DNA of 57,565 nt from Setomelanomma holmii (GCA_010015745.1 ML978314.1:1-57565), one strand, 5' to 3'; shown: positions 11,370-23,043, counted from the stretch's first letter. Numbers and translations: made by a program. Notes: generated by a model not told the origin, from the sequence alone.

Positions 11370-13565
11370 TTGTGTGTACTAGTCACCCTGATTCAAGTGC
11401 TTAGTGGCGAGCCTTACGAAGGTACAGCCGACATTGGGAATTCTCGCGATGTCCGTGACCGTTGTGCCATGGGCATCTCGGCAGTTCAAGAGCGTGAGGC
11501 GGTCCGAGACGTATGGTTCAACCATAATAGGAAGCCAGTCGTCGTTGATTGGTATAGTGTGCTGATATTGGGGCAGGCCATTCGATCAGAAGTTGGCCTA
11601 CGAACTAGCTCGGTGAGAGCTAATCACAAAGCTTCGAATGCTGTGCGATTGAACGATCATCACATTCAATCAAGCTCTTTGATTTCCACCTCGCTTTTCC
11701 CTGGTCGGATGATCCTTGTCCTATGGCAGCTCTCCACCCATTCGTGGCCGTGGAGCTTGTGAGTTTTCCACTGAGCCTGCCAGTCGATCCCTAATAGCCA
11801 GAAATTATTCTCAGCCTCCAGGACATTCCGAACATGTTTCCCGTTGAACTCCAACGCTCGGCACCATTGCGACCATCTGTTGTGAAGACGGGCGTGCATC
11901 GATGAAGTCATCACTGTCCAGCTTTGACTGTTCACTGGCACTCCGTTCTCGATCAAAGCACTGAGCACCACGATGATATGATGGTCCTCGTCATGAGCAA
12001 CCTTTTCCGACCAGAAAAAACATTCATTAAGAGCATTCCTTCCGCCCGCCAAAGGTTTGGTCTATATCAGCTACAGCTGCGAAGAGAGATGCAAACAGAT
12101 CGCTAGCGAGTGCATAGCCGAGGTCGAATTCGAGGATTGGGAAGTGGAGAAGAGGATCCTATGTCGGAATATTATGGCCGTATTTTCGTATCGTTTCAAA
12201 GGCCGTCGTTAGGACCTGCGTGGCGGAAGGATCGTGGGCCATGTAGTGTTCGTTCACCAAGATAGCTAAAGTCCACTTTGCGATGAACGACGGGGGATCA
12301 GCCGCCCTGTTGGCAAGTCTTTCAAGAGCCGTCGTGTTCATTAAGATCCTATGAGCTGCGTACCTGTCTCCTCGCTCAGTCTCGGAACAATTCAGAAAGC
12401 CTAAGAAGATGCTTGAATCATCGCTACGGCCATATTAGTATGCTGATGTCGTAGTGGTGACAGTTTATCTGGAACTCACTTGAGAGCGAATTGACCTATC
12501 CCTTGGGTTTCAAGATAGTTGAGTATATCTAGGCGGCCGTATAATGCTGCAATCTACGATTGTATTAATTTCGATCTTGTGATCTCAAACTATTACATGC
12601 TGGCGCGTCGATGTGGCACTTACACTCAGACACATGTTTCTTCCCGCTTCATCGATATGGTATGGAGAGATACTGCCTTCTCGCAACGCCACACTGATGT
12701 CTTCTACAGACCCACTCTCGAAGAGAAAGAAGTACTTCTCCAATGTGCAAATTTTAGCTTCCGTGAAGACGTTCAATTGAGCATACAACTGCGACGAAGG
12801 AGCTTGCGGTACCTCGCGGAAGAAACGAGTGTGGAGCTTGGTGGCCATATGGCTGTGTTTAAAGATGAATGTGAAGCCCACCTCTTCGAAGCATTGTGGA
12901 CGCAACATACACGAAGCTGGCTTTGGAAACGATAGCTGCATCTCTCCTCCCGGTATCATGATTGAGAAGTTACGATTCGATCGTTTCTTGAGATTGCGTG
13001 ACCACTTTTCCATTGGCTTCTCCGTTTCTTGCGTCACGAGGGCAGACGTTTGCTTTTGGTAGTGGGCTGCGGCTTCACCGTCCTTGAGGTAGCCGACCAT
13101 GTCTTCAGGATAATACCAACGATCAATCGTGTTTGCTCTTGATCTTGGATCCTGGACTGCTTTCTCTTGCGTTGCTGAAGCGACCAAATTTTCAAATTCT
13201 AATCGTAGCCAGCTAGCATCGGATTCTGATATTTCTTGCCTATATTGAGAGACAAGGGCAGCTGCTACACGCGAGAGGCTGAACACCAGCCAGTTCTCGA
13301 ACCTCAAATGGCCTTCCTCTGCAAAGATGGAGAGGAAGGCAACGAGGCACCAAGCGGCAACTTCGCCGCTTGAGACACAGTGCAAAATCGCGTCTAGTAT
13401 GACTATATACTGGGGGTGATAAGAGAAAGCCCAAGTGTGGTGAGTGTGAATATGTAACTGCGTGAGCAGTGTCGGTCGGAGGCTGTGATCAACGATTGTA
13501 TTGCTATCTGTTGTCGTGTTGTGATTATGATGTTCCAGGAGCTCTCGGCTCAGAGGTAAGTGCAC
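11370..13565 (-). pseudogene. Decayed fungal ankyrin-type gene
   Basis: The largest exon runs through 13565-12585 and ends with VALREGSISPYHIDEAGRN, the type of linker that precedes ankyrin repeats in many fungal proteins of unknown role. An intron (GTAAGT..TTGCAG) leads to LYGRLDILNYLETQG, an ankyrin-like helix pair. A second intron (GTGAG..CGTAG) leads to DDSSIFLGFLNCSETERG. The frame then runs to an in-frame TAG at 12159-12161, continues as HFPILEFDLGYALASDL, and changes frame near 12050. A further homologous-looking piece (LLNCRDAHGTTVTDIA) sits at about 11390-11560. No ATG is obvious at the 5' end. The decay is well supported; the family call is moderate. Confidence 0.45.
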
Positions 13566-13960
13566 TTGCCCATAGGGCAGTGCCTACTACAATAGGATAA
13601 CATGTGACTTCAGCCACGTGGTTACAGAATAGAGTGATTGAGTCGCCTGTTGCGGCGCAAACCTTCCTACCTCGACGCGTGGGACGGTCCGCAACACCGC
13701 CCCACAATCCAGCCCATGACTTACTAGCCTGTGATGACCCGAGCACACGCACGCAACACTGAGTATCTTCGTAGAAACTTTCGATGAGCTCAGGATGCTG
13801 GTGATTTCACTACTCCGCGCTTTCGTTAACGTGTTTAAACCACAAATTGTCAAAAGAATAGTCGCAGCAAAGCTGGGTAGCGTGGATGTGGGCGTACCCA
13901 AAGCCAATCAACGATTTGGTAACGTTGTTCGCAACTACATCGAAGATGGCCGTGGAAGGG
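13566..13960. other. Intergenic, no gene recognised
   Basis: This lies between the ankyrin-type relic and the 3' end of the 5-oxoprolinase pseudogene. It contains short chance frames only. Confidence 0.5.
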
Positions 13961-16900
13961 CTAGTTACCAGACTCCTGTGCGAGCTGGAACTGACTCACA
14001 AATCTCCTCTCAACCTTCTTCTCCAGTTTCTCGTTTTCTTCAGCCTCATCCTCACCACCCTTCTCGCCCCAGGCGCCTCCACCTGGTGTATCAATGACAA
14101 ACATATCTCCCTTCTGCACAGCAAAATCCTTCCGTCCACCAAGTCTACACCACCTATTCCCATTCTTCTTGACAATGTAGTTCACTCCACTACTTCCATC
14201 TTCACCACCAAACATGCCATACGGCCGCGTAACACGACGCTCACTGACAATCGAGGCATTCATGTCACGATAGAACTCGTACACACGGCGAATGCTGTTT
14301 CCACCATTCCACTTGCCTTGACCACCTGAGCCATCGCGAACGCTAAACTCGCGAAGAAGAACTGGGTAGCGTTTCTCTGAAAGCTCAGGGTCGGTGATGC
14401 GGGTATTCGTCATGTGAATGTGCACCCCGGAAGTGCCGTGCCACCCAGGACCTGCTCCACTGCCACCACATATCGTCTCTCCGAAGCCGAAGCCAGAGTT
14501 CGGAATGGGCTTGCCCTTGTTGTCGAAATCACCATTGATGCCGAATGAGACGACATTGCAATCGCCTTGGCTTGCTGCGCATGCTTCGAAGGCTTTGATG
14601 ACCACGTCGGTCACGCGCTGGGACGTGATGGGATTGCCAGCGCATACTGCTGCGTATGGCGACGTGTCCAGAATGCTGCCTTCTGGTATCGTGAAGGTGA
14701 GGGGACGGAGACAGCCTTCATTCAGCGGAATGTCTTGGTCGATCAGGCATCGAAGAACGTAGAGCGTAGCCGATCTCGCGATCGCTTGTGGGGCGTTGAA
14801 GCTGTGGTAGCCCTCCTCACCGGTACCAGTAAAGTCAAAGTGTGCCGAACCATCGTCAGGGTTGATCGTAATGGCTAGCTTGATCGGTGTGCCATCGTCC
14901 ATGAAGTCGAGCGAGACCAACGGCTTTCCACCTTTCTCTTTGTACGCGCGCTTCATGAGCTCTCTTACGCATGCTTCGGCGTTGGATGTGCTTGAATGCA
15001 TATTGAAATGTACGGTGGGCAATCCTCTCTCAGCAATCAAGTCTGCCACGAGTGCTGCACCCTTCGCGTTTGCTGAGACCTGGGCTTTGAGGTCGTTGAT
15101 GTTGTCGGCAAGCTTGCGATTGCCGGAGCATCCCGGGTATTGGGCAGGATCATGAAGCAAGACTTTTGTCACCAGTTCTTCGTCGAAAACACCATCCCGA
15201 ACAAGATACTCGGAGACGATCATGGCGCCTTCTTCGTGCAGCTCTACGCTACCAGCAGGCATGGACCCTGGGAGGATGCCACCGATCTCCTGGTGATGGC
15301 CTCTTGACGCTGTGTAGAAGATAATGGTCTTGCCAGCATCATCAAAGACTGGCGTGATGCAAGTCATGTCAGGCAGATGGGTACCACCAGAGATGGGATG
15401 GTTCACCACAATGACATCGCCTGGTCGCAGTAGGCCTTCATACTTCTTGTGCTGGTACATGACAGCCTGTTCCATAGACCCGAGATGGACGGGTACATGC
15501 GGCGCGTTTGCTACCAGTCTGCCCTCTGGACTGAACAGTGTACAGCTAAAGTCAAGGCGCTCCTTGATGTTGACCGATACACTCGTCTTCTGGAGGGCGA
15601 GACCCATCTGTTCGGCGATACTCATGAAACGATGGGCCATGACTGAAAGTTCCACAGGGTCCACAGTGCGCGGAGCTGATTCTGCGATACTGGTAGGTGC
15701 TGTCGTTCGATCGAGCTCAATCATGACATGGTATTGGAACAAGGTCCCTCTAGTAGTATGACTACCATGGATAACCGAGTAAGGAGAGGGACAAAGTGGG
15801 GTGGCTGCAACGTATTGTCTTGACTATCGTGTTGTGTACGTCCTCACAAGCTGAGTACAGTAGCGTCTATCATAGTACCTTCCTGCCCACCAGGTCGCCA
15901 GCCACACTCACCACATGGGGACCTGAGGCTTCCTTCTACCAACCTGGACTAAACCCACGTATTCTCAACACATGGCGTTCTAAAATGGTCGCTTTAGACT
16001 GAGGAGCCACTACAATCGTCTGAGTGTTGTCGAGCACAATCGCGGGCCCTTCGATTAGGTCGCCCTTGCTCAGGGACAGTAAATGATATAGCGGAGCAGA
16101 CACCCAGCCACCTTCGAAGTAGACTTGAACTTGGTCGGCAATCTTCTTTGCCAACACGAGGGTTTGCGGATTGTCTACGAGCTGCTGTGCGAGATCGAAA
16201 TTGGGTTCGACGGAAGGGCTTCGAGCCGTGGCTCGCACGCGTACATTCTCAACCAGAATATCGCGACCGGGCATGATGAAAGAGAACTGTCGTTTGTGCT
16301 CAGCAACGAACGCATCGTCCCATGTGCCTTCATCTGGTCGAGCAACCATGAATGTTGTATCGGAACCCTCGTATCGAAGGTTCAGAAAATGGTCGAATCC
16401 GATTGTTTGGCCAACAAATCCGTCGTTTGCAAGCATGTCAGCGGCTTTCTTCTCCAACTTTCCGAGTCGGTCGTCAAGCTCGTTCAGAGAGGAGCTAAGC
16501 AGAACAGAACATGGTTCTTGAACATCGCGAACGACATCTGCCAAAGCCATACCGTACGCCGAGAGGATTGATGAGTACCGATGAATCAAAATGCGATCGA
16601 TGCCTAGATTAGCTGCGATAGCGCACGCTGCCTGTCCGCCGGCACCGCCGAAGACGGCAAGGTCGTGATCCGACGTGCGATGCCCTTTAGCTTCGGTAAG
16701 AGATCGAATGGGGCGACACATGGTCTCATTAGCGACCTCCAGAAAGCCCAAAGCAAGGTCCTCGACAGTCTTGCTCTGTGCGCCTGTGTGCATGAGGTCG
16801 TCGTTGACAGTGTGGAGAAGATCTTCGAAAGCCTTTCGCGATCCTTCGTAATCCAATGGCTCATTCTCGTTCTTCCCGAATATCTTCGGCAAGTATTCGG

Positions 16901-17925
16901 CTTGCAAACGGCCGAGTACGAGGTTCGCATCTGTAACTGTAAGAGGTCCGCCCTTGCGATATGCCACAGGACCTGGATGTGCGCTGGCTGATTCTGGACC
17001 GGCCAGAAAGAGCCCATTGCGGTATGAAAGAATGCTGCCACCACCTGTTCCCGTCAATCAATCGACCTCTCAGTCAGTTTGAATGCGCCACACACCTGCA
17101 GCTACCGTGTCAATTTCGAGCTGTGGAGACTGTATGGTCACCCCAGCCGTTATTGACTCGAATGTATGCTCTAACGTTCCTGCGTACAGTGAGACATCTG
17201 TGGAAGTTCCGCCCATATCGAAGCCAATCACAGGCTTTTTCCGTTCAAGGTCATAGCATGTCTTGCTAAAGCCGACGACACCGCCCGCAGGACCGGATAA
17301 GATGGCTTTTAAACTACTGAAGTGCTGCCAGCCCACCAGTCCACCGTCGCTTTGCATGAACTCGCATCGAGCGCCATTTGCGTCTTCGAGACCACCGATA
17401 AAGCCTGACCGAAAGCTGTTGATATAGTCACGTGTCAAAGGCGTAAGATAAGCATCTGCTGTCGCCGAGTAGCCTCTTGAGATGGCCCTGATCATGGGGA
17501 AGATCTGTGATGAGACCGAGATCTGAGTAAAGCCAATGTCTTTGGCGATGTCCTCTATTTGCAGCTCGTGATTCGGGAAAGTGTACGAGTTTATCAGGGT
17601 AATGGCCAAAGATCGCACTCCCTTGCCGTATAGCGCCTGTAGGCCTTCGCGAGCACGAATAGTTTCTGAACACATAATTAGTCATGAGCAACGTACCTCG
17701 ATACTCTCCAACTTACCATCAGGTCGTAAGACTCGAACAGCTTCTCCGCCCACTCCTTTCTGCAGCTCGTAAGTGTCGCGCTGCGGGTCGCATAATGTGG
17801 CCTTGTCTTCGGTGGAGTCTTGCAGCGTGGCTCGCTCGTCAATTTCCAGTATATCATCGAAAAGCGTTTCTGGTCTACGAATGTTGAGATCGAACAACTT
17901 TGGTCGTGTCTGATCGCCTATGCGT
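13961..17925 (-). pseudogene. 5-oxoprolinase (ATP-hydrolysing), truncated and split by a solo LTR
   Basis: The enzyme opens 5-oxo-L-proline to glutamate in the gamma-glutamyl cycle; fungi make it as one HyuA-HyuB fusion of about 1,250-1,300 residues. The HyuA part here starts abruptly at a 3' splice site (17925, RIGDQTRPKLFDLNIRRPE). It continues through introns GTAAGT..TTCAG (near 17715-17665) and GTGTGT..AACAG (near 17078-17030) and contains ILSGPAGGVVG and GFDMGGTSTDVSLYAG. In the motif FGGAGGQAACAIA, alanine occupies a usually histidine position. The HyuB part (15742-13961) has GHHQEIGGILPGSMPAG, FDFTGTGEEG and GGSGAGPGWHGTSGVH. The two halves are separated by a 239-bp LTR plus a 5-bp target duplication, inserted inside the sequence ERHVMIEL. 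Total added length is 244 bp, so the frame is lost. The first 100 or so residues, including the GGTFTD phosphate motif, are absent from the upstream sequence. Both lesions make this a pseudogene. Confidence 0.9.
15732..15970 (-). mobile_element. Solo LTR, copy 1 (239 bp), inside the 5-oxoprolinase gene
   Basis: Read on the minus strand it begins TGTTGAGAATACGTGGG and ends GGTCCCTTGTTCCAATA, apart from small differences to copy 2. It is flanked by a perfect 5-bp duplication, CATGG, at 15727-15731 and 15971-15975. A second copy of identical length is at 23180-23418 with its own duplication. There is no internal domain, so this is a solo LTR left by recombination. The open frame inside it (starting MGWLQRIVLTIVL on the plus strand) recurs in copy 2 and is not a gene. 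Confidence 0.9.
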
Positions 17926-18056
17926 CTGTTGTTAAGGCGGGGACTCGTTCAGGGTGGGACTGCTATTGCCGATCGGCGCTCCGAGGTGGCGGCCAACGCG
18001 CGCCGAATACAGGGCGTCTCTCATTCATACGCTAACGGCGCGGTGCTCCTTCATCG

Positions 18057-18074
18057 TCGGACACGGCTGTCCGA
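18057..18074. promoter_or_regulatory. Inverted repeat TCGGACA-N4-TGTCCGA
   Basis: A perfect 7-bp inverted repeat with outward CGG/CCG triplets, 191 bp upstream of the aminotransferase ATG. Zn2Cys6 dimers bind inverted CGG triplets, and such a factor is encoded at 27954-25708. Assignment as an operator is inference. Confidence 0.3.
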
Positions 18075-18157
18075 ACATCTCTACGAGCTTTCTCATCGCG
18101 ATCATGGGATTCCCGAGATCCTTGCTCAATGATGAAGGCTTCGACGCGTTCCGACGA

Positions 18158-18176
18158 CTTTCCGAACGTCGGAAAG
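18158..18176. promoter_or_regulatory. Inverted repeat CTTTCCGA-N3-TCGGAAAG
   Basis: A perfect 8-bp inverted repeat, 89 bp upstream of the aminotransferase ATG and about 85 bp from the first inverted repeat. It could be a protein-binding palindrome or a 5' UTR hairpin. The function is not known. Confidence 0.3.
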
Positions 18177-18264
18177 ACTGCTTCGCTGAAGTGCCACGAC
18201 ACTGCCGTCTGCCTCACCTGTATTGTCCCTAGCTATCATCTAGGTCATCTCAGTACATTCCATC

Positions 18265-19644
18265 ATGACTGGTCATATCAATCTCCAGCTCGGATGGCCA
18301 TCGCCATCTCTGTTCCCTGCAGCGCAACTCCTTGAGTCCGCCTCATCTGTCCTCACGTCACCAGAAAACCTCGCCCCTTCCCTTATTTACGGACCAGACG
18401 CAGGTTACGAGCCGCTTCGAAGGAGCATCGCGAAGTGGCTGACATCAGTCTATGGGCGCGGACCGAGTCTATCTTTTGACCGCATCTGCGTCACGAACGG
18501 CGCTTCAGGCAATCTCAACAATGTGCTCGCACGCTTCACAGAGCCTGGCTACACACGGAACATTTGGATGGTGGAACCTAGCTATTTCCTAGCTTGTCCA
18601 ATTTCCGTGGACAGTGGCTTCCAAGGTGTGATGAAATGCGTGCCAGAAGACGATGAAGGATTGGACATTGCTTTCTTGAGAAAAGGACTTCAGGACTCGG
18701 CTTTAACCAACTCCTCTCACACGCCGGTGCAAAAGACTGGCGATAGGTACAAGAAGCTGTATCGGCACATCATTTACTGCGTCCCGACATTCTCGAACCC
18801 AAGTGCGAAGACCATGTCTTTGAGACGAAGACAGGAGCTTATAAAGCTGGCGAGAGACTTCGACGCTCTTGTCATCACAGACGACGTATACGACATCTTG
18901 CGATGGCCAGTCGACCCCAACGCAAACTGCGAGCAGCTTGACGACGTGCCACCACGCCTCGTAGATCTAGACCGTACGTTCGAGGGGGGACCAAAGGACG
19001 AGTGGGGTAATGCTATGAGCAACGGCTCCTTCTCCAAGATCATTGCACCAGGCGTACGCGTGGGCTGCGCAGAAGCGACACCTGCCTTCTCTTTGGCCCT
19101 CTCCCAAGTCGGTGCGACGAGATCTTGAGGCTGCCCTACACACCTGGCTGCGTCCTTTGTTCACGAGATGCTTGAATCTGGAGCCCTAGAGAAGCATCTC
19201 CAAGTCACCGTGCTCCCGACATTCAGATCACGATATTCCGCGTTATTGAAAGCGATCGATGATCATCTCGTGCCGCTTGGCCTCGTAATCTCGACCGGGA
19301 AGCCTTACAGTGAAAGCTCTGAGGTACTCGACGGAATCCAAAATGGGCAGAAGAAATCGGTATCGCAAGCTGGCGGCTACTTCATCTGGATATTGTTACC
19401 TGAGGACCTGGAAGTTATGGTTGCTTCATTAGCCGTTAGGGCATTAGAAAATTTCGACTTGAAGTTTGCATATGGCGACATGATGCAAGTCCAAGGCGAC
19501 TCCGCTTCGGCTGAAAGGTCAGCGAAAGGGTATGGAAATGGCATTCGGCTATCGTGGGCATGGCATACTGCAGATGAGATCGTCGAAGGGATTGAACGGC
19601 TTGCAAGTTTGATTGTGGACGTGCGCAATAGTAAAGCACATTAA
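18265..19644 (+). pseudogene. Class I/II PLP aminotransferase with one in-frame stop
   Basis: This is a fold-type I aminotransferase of the YER152C/2-aminoadipate-aminotransferase-like group. From the ATG at 18265, one uninterrupted frame without introns runs 459 codons except for a single TGA at 19126-19128. Motifs are YGPDAGYEPLRRSIAKWL, VTNGASGNLNNVL, IYCVPTFSNPS, ITDDVYDILRWP and NGSFSKIIAPGVRVG, where the SFSK lysine binds PLP. The TGA sits in ATRS-stop-GCPTHLAA, a position that is normally glycine in relatives as I remember them. The second half (VTVLPTFRSRYSALL, AGGYFIWILLP) is fully preserved. A product truncated at 287 residues would lose the C-terminal small domain. Either it is a young pseudogene or the TGA is a base error. 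The gene lies head-on to the class I amidotransferase, 48 bp apart. Confidence 0.85.
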
Positions 19645-19692
19645 TCAGCATTGGCTGTACATACACCTGCAATATATGATTCATAGCAACTA

Positions 19693-20556
19693 TCACTCTA
19701 CTAGAGGTGGTGTAAGCAGGCCCCCAACTACTGCGCGTGTCGCTCCTGCCTGACCGGATCCCTTCTCCAGCAAGAAGCCAAGTACCATCATGGCCGCACC
19801 GACCGCATCATCGTCTGCATCAATGGCGTCAAGGTGTTGACTCAAAGCCTGAGGTGCTAACTTTGGGAAGAAGTATCGCACCGTCTCGCCATTTACGAAT
19901 CTGTCGAATTCAAAATGTCCTTGTAAAGTGAGAATACGGCCTGGCTTGTATATCCCTTGAACCGCACAATGCTGCGTGCTTCCCAGCGGCATCCAATCAA
20001 GAGGCAATGAATCTGGCGTCGGTAGAACGACATGGTCGTGATGTACGAACTGTAGGCGTATGCTCTCCGGTATATCACCAAGTATGCCCAAAGTGTTTGC
20101 TCTTAACGCAGATCGAAAATGGTCGTGAAGAATAATGTCTTGAACGCCGATCTCCCAACCCTTCGGATCTTGCTCGACTCTGACGGCTCTAGCGCCCAAT
20201 AGACTCTGGCACATCAATTGGTGCCCGAAGCAGCTCCCAAAGATCTTGACTCTTGGTTCATTCTGATATACATCTAAAGTGTATGCATCCAGTCCGCGTA
20301 TCCAGTCGAGATCATCGTAGGCAGAGTTTGCAGATCCGGAGATGATGATGGCATCGAAATCGGCCAAGGAAGTAGGATATTGCCCGTTGACAACGTCGAA
20401 ATCGGTCGAAGTGACTTTGACATCTGGTGCGATTTGGCTTGCAGCTGCTGAGAGAAGATTGTGAAATATTCGGCCGTAAGTTGGAGCGCGTTGGTCAACA
20501 ATAGCTGGGACAGGAGCATCTGCATTGAGCATGCAGATGCGAAGTGTTTGAGCCAT
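19693..20556 (-). CDS. Class I glutamine amidotransferase-like protein
   Basis: This is a stand-alone GATase1 domain of about 287 residues, similar to GMP-synthase-type amidotransferases and to yeast YLR126C. The nucleophile elbow is FGSCFGHQLMCQSL and the catalytic His-Glu pair lies in LTLQGHFEFDRFV. An upstream ISGSANSAYDDLDWI matches the oxyanion strand. The start is taken at 20556 (MAQTLRICMLNADAP), which begins the first core beta-strand; an in-frame ATG at 20631 would add 25 atypical residues. No intron is needed. It is the only undamaged member of the metabolic block from 13961 to 27954. Substrate unknown; removal of a gamma-glutamyl group would suit a glutathione or amine salvage context, but that is inference. 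Confidence 0.85.
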   Translation of the reverse strand: MAQTLRICMLNADAPVPAIVDQRAPTYGRIFHNLLSAAASQIAPDVKVTSTDFDVVNGQYPTSLADFDAIIISGSANSAYDDLDWIRGLDAYTLDVYQNEPRVKIFGSCFGHQLMCQSLLGARAVRVEQDPKGWEIGVQDIILHDHFRSALRANTLGILGDIPESIRLQFVHHDHVVLPTPDSLPLDWMPLGSTQHCAVQGIYKPGRILTLQGHFEFDRFVNGETVRYFFPKLAPQALSQHLDAIDADDDAVGAAMMVLGFLLEKGSGQAGATRAVVGGLLTPPLVE

Positions 20557-21415
20557 TGAGCGTAGACAGTATGGTAACAATCGGGTTTCGACGTCTTTCA
20601 TGTGTATGCTTCTGCATGAGTACATACACAAGTCACAGTTGCCAGATACGTTGCCACACGTGACCTTGCCGATAACCTATCGGATTGGCAGTAGTCATTC
20701 CGCCCACCAAAGCCGATCGACTGCAACGCTACCTCTTTCCTAACCAACATCTTCTCTATCCGAGCATCGACCTCCGACTTTCACGTGGTTGTCTTACCCG
20801 CACGCACAAGGCATAAGAGAAGTGCGGCGGACGCATGCCCGAAAACTCAGCTTCGTGTATTGTTGTGTATCTTCGACAGCCCCGACGCGTCATTGACATC
20901 ATGGCGAAGCCACTATCGCACGCGACAAGCCAGGGTGTATCTCAAGCACTACGATGGCAATCACTTGGGCGTGAAGCAAGTTGTCGCAAAGAGTAGCCGA
21001 TGTATGCAATGGATGCCTCGTTTCGGTGTGGGCGCACTGAGTCGCGTAGCGTCGGCCTCGCGAGTCCGACAGAATAGCGCCAGCTCTTTATCAAAGGAAG
21101 CGGGGAAACCATGTGAAACGGTTGATGACTACCGTTCCCAAGGTCCAGGAGATGACGGCCGTTCCGGACCCAGTTGTTACCACTAGTCTTATCGACCCGG
21201 GCTGATGGCGCGGTCTCCAGGGCATGCATGCTGCACTCCATCACAGCTTGGCTACGATAGCGACGACTCGAGCAAGATAGGACCAGACCAAGATACGCCT
21301 CCAAGATATGAGCTGAAGCTTGTATAAGATACAACTCAAGTCGACCTTCTGTCAAAGTCCGACTCTAGCACTCTTCCATTGCGAAACTGCTGGGCCTCCC
21401 ATCAATACCACCATC
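20557..21415. other. Divergent intergenic region, no gene recognised
   Basis: About 860 bp between the start codons of the amidotransferase and the permease. Plus and minus open frames (20785-21186 and 21355-20942) overlap each other and match nothing I know. It presumably contains both promoters. Confidence 0.45.
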
Positions 21416-23043
21416 ATGTCCAACGACTCTAAAGTCATGTCATCTGCCGACATCGAAGACACGCACTCCGTCAAGATGGGCGAAGTCATATCAGCCGACG
21501 TTGATGTCGCAGCAGCATACGCTCATCACTTGACGGGCGAGAATGCATACACCAGAAAGGAGGCGACACGCCTTCGGTGGAAGCTCGATCTGCGACTTGT
21601 ACCACTACTATGGTGTAAGCCACTTGATCAAGATTCAAGAACTTGATACTGACGAGCGAGAAGTCAACATTACGTTGGGCGCGATGGACAAGGTCACGAC
21701 AGCTACCGCCGCCTTGTACGGATTCCGAACTGATACTGATCTCACTGGAAATAGATACAGCTGGGTCGGAAGTGCTTTCTACGTAAGCAGCGTCTCCGTA
21801 ACACTTTTCTTGATCATCCTGACACCACGATAGTTCGGGTACCTCGTCTGGTGCCTCCCATCCGGAAGCCTTCTGCAGCGCTTCCCTATCGCCAAACTCA
21901 TGTTCTGGGCGCAACTGCTCTGGGGCTGTATCTTGATCGGGACCGGATTTTCGAACAACTTCCCTACGTTCATAGCTCTTCGCGTCTTGCTAGGCGCTCT
22001 TGAAGCACCCATCGTACCTGGAGATTTCCTGATCATAGACATGTGGTACTCTCGCCGCGAACAGCCTCTCCGCACGGGCTTGATGTATACCGGCCTTAGC
22101 GTATGCTTCACTGGACCGATCGGATGGGGCATCGGCTTCCTCTCAGGCGAGCATCAATGGCGAGCTATGTTCTGGATAACTGGTGTGATGACTATTGTTT
22201 GGGCATGTGTTATTGGCATCTCCCTTCCCGATAACCCAGTCAAGTCCAAATTCGTTACAGAACGCTAGAAGGCCATTGTCATCGACAAGATTCGAGAAGA
22301 TCAGACTGGTGTGGAGAACAAGACATTCAAGAGGGAACAGATGATTGAAGCATTCCTTGATCCGAAGACATGGCTCATGTTCTTCTTCCACATCTGGATC
22401 AGCATTCCGAACGTTAGCCTGACAAACTTCGCGCCCTTGATCATCAAAGGCCTTGGATATACCTCGCAGCGATCCACGCTTCTGACTATGCCCACTGGCA
22501 TCATGCGGCCAGTTGCTTCGTACATGTGCAACGGCGGCGTCTTTCTGACAGCGAAGTACTTCCCAACGAAGCAATTTCACACCGCGTGGGTCATGTTCGG
22601 CATCATTGTCGGCATGATTGCAGCCGTCTTCCTCTATGCGCTCCCACGACAAACTATAATGGAAGGCTCGCCGCTCTTTACGTCTCGTACTTCTATCTTG
22701 GACCATATATTGTTTCGCTTGCATCAACACAGCCAACACGGCTGGTCACACAAAGGAAGTTACCACGAACGCTCTCATCTTCATCGCATACTGCGTCAGC
22801 AACATCATTGCGCCACAATTTCTCAAAGCAAACCAGGCGCCACTTTACCCGTTGGGTATGGGAGCTGTGCTGAGATCGTACGTTCTGGCAATGATCACAA
22901 TGGCTTTGTATGCGGCGTACTGTTGGAACGAGAATCGCAGGCGGGACAAGATCGATGCGGATAAAGGCGGAAGGGTGCATAATGATACCGACTTCAAGGA
23001 TCTGACGGACAAGCGGAATGTGCATTTCAGATATGTTTGGTAG
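21416..23043 (+). pseudogene. MFS transporter, allantoate-permease (Dal5) family
   Basis: This is an anion:cation symporter-type major facilitator of the plasma membrane, a family that imports allantoate, ureidosuccinate, small peptides or organic acids. The start is MSNDSKVMSSADIED at 21416. Introns are at 21615-21663 (GTAAGC..AG) and about 21781-21831 (GTAAGC..ATAG). Typical segments are RLVPLLW, NRYSWVGSAFYFGYLVWCLP, LQRFPIAKLMFWAQLLWGC, GALEAPIVPGDFLI, MWYSRREQPLRTG and LPDNPVKSKFVTER. Lesions are an in-frame TAG at 22266-22268 (a CAG-to-TAG change fits) and two single-base frame changes, one at about 22635-22655 and one at about 22720. After them the frame ends in IAYCVSNIIAPQFLKANQ and the last two membrane helices. 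All helices are still recognisable, so loss is recent. Confidence 0.85.

Larger units (their letters stand above)
17926..18264. other. Promoter-side region between 5-oxoprolinase relic and aminotransferase
   Basis: This should have held the first exon of the 5-oxoprolinase gene, but no HyuA N-terminal motif is present in any minus-strand frame. It contains two perfect inverted repeats, listed separately, upstream of the aminotransferase ATG. Confidence 0.5.

Noticed and set aside
20785..21355. Open frames of 133 (plus) and 137 (minus) codons between amidotransferase and permease
   Set aside because: They are mutually overlapping with no recognisable motif and fit chance frames in a divergent promoter region.
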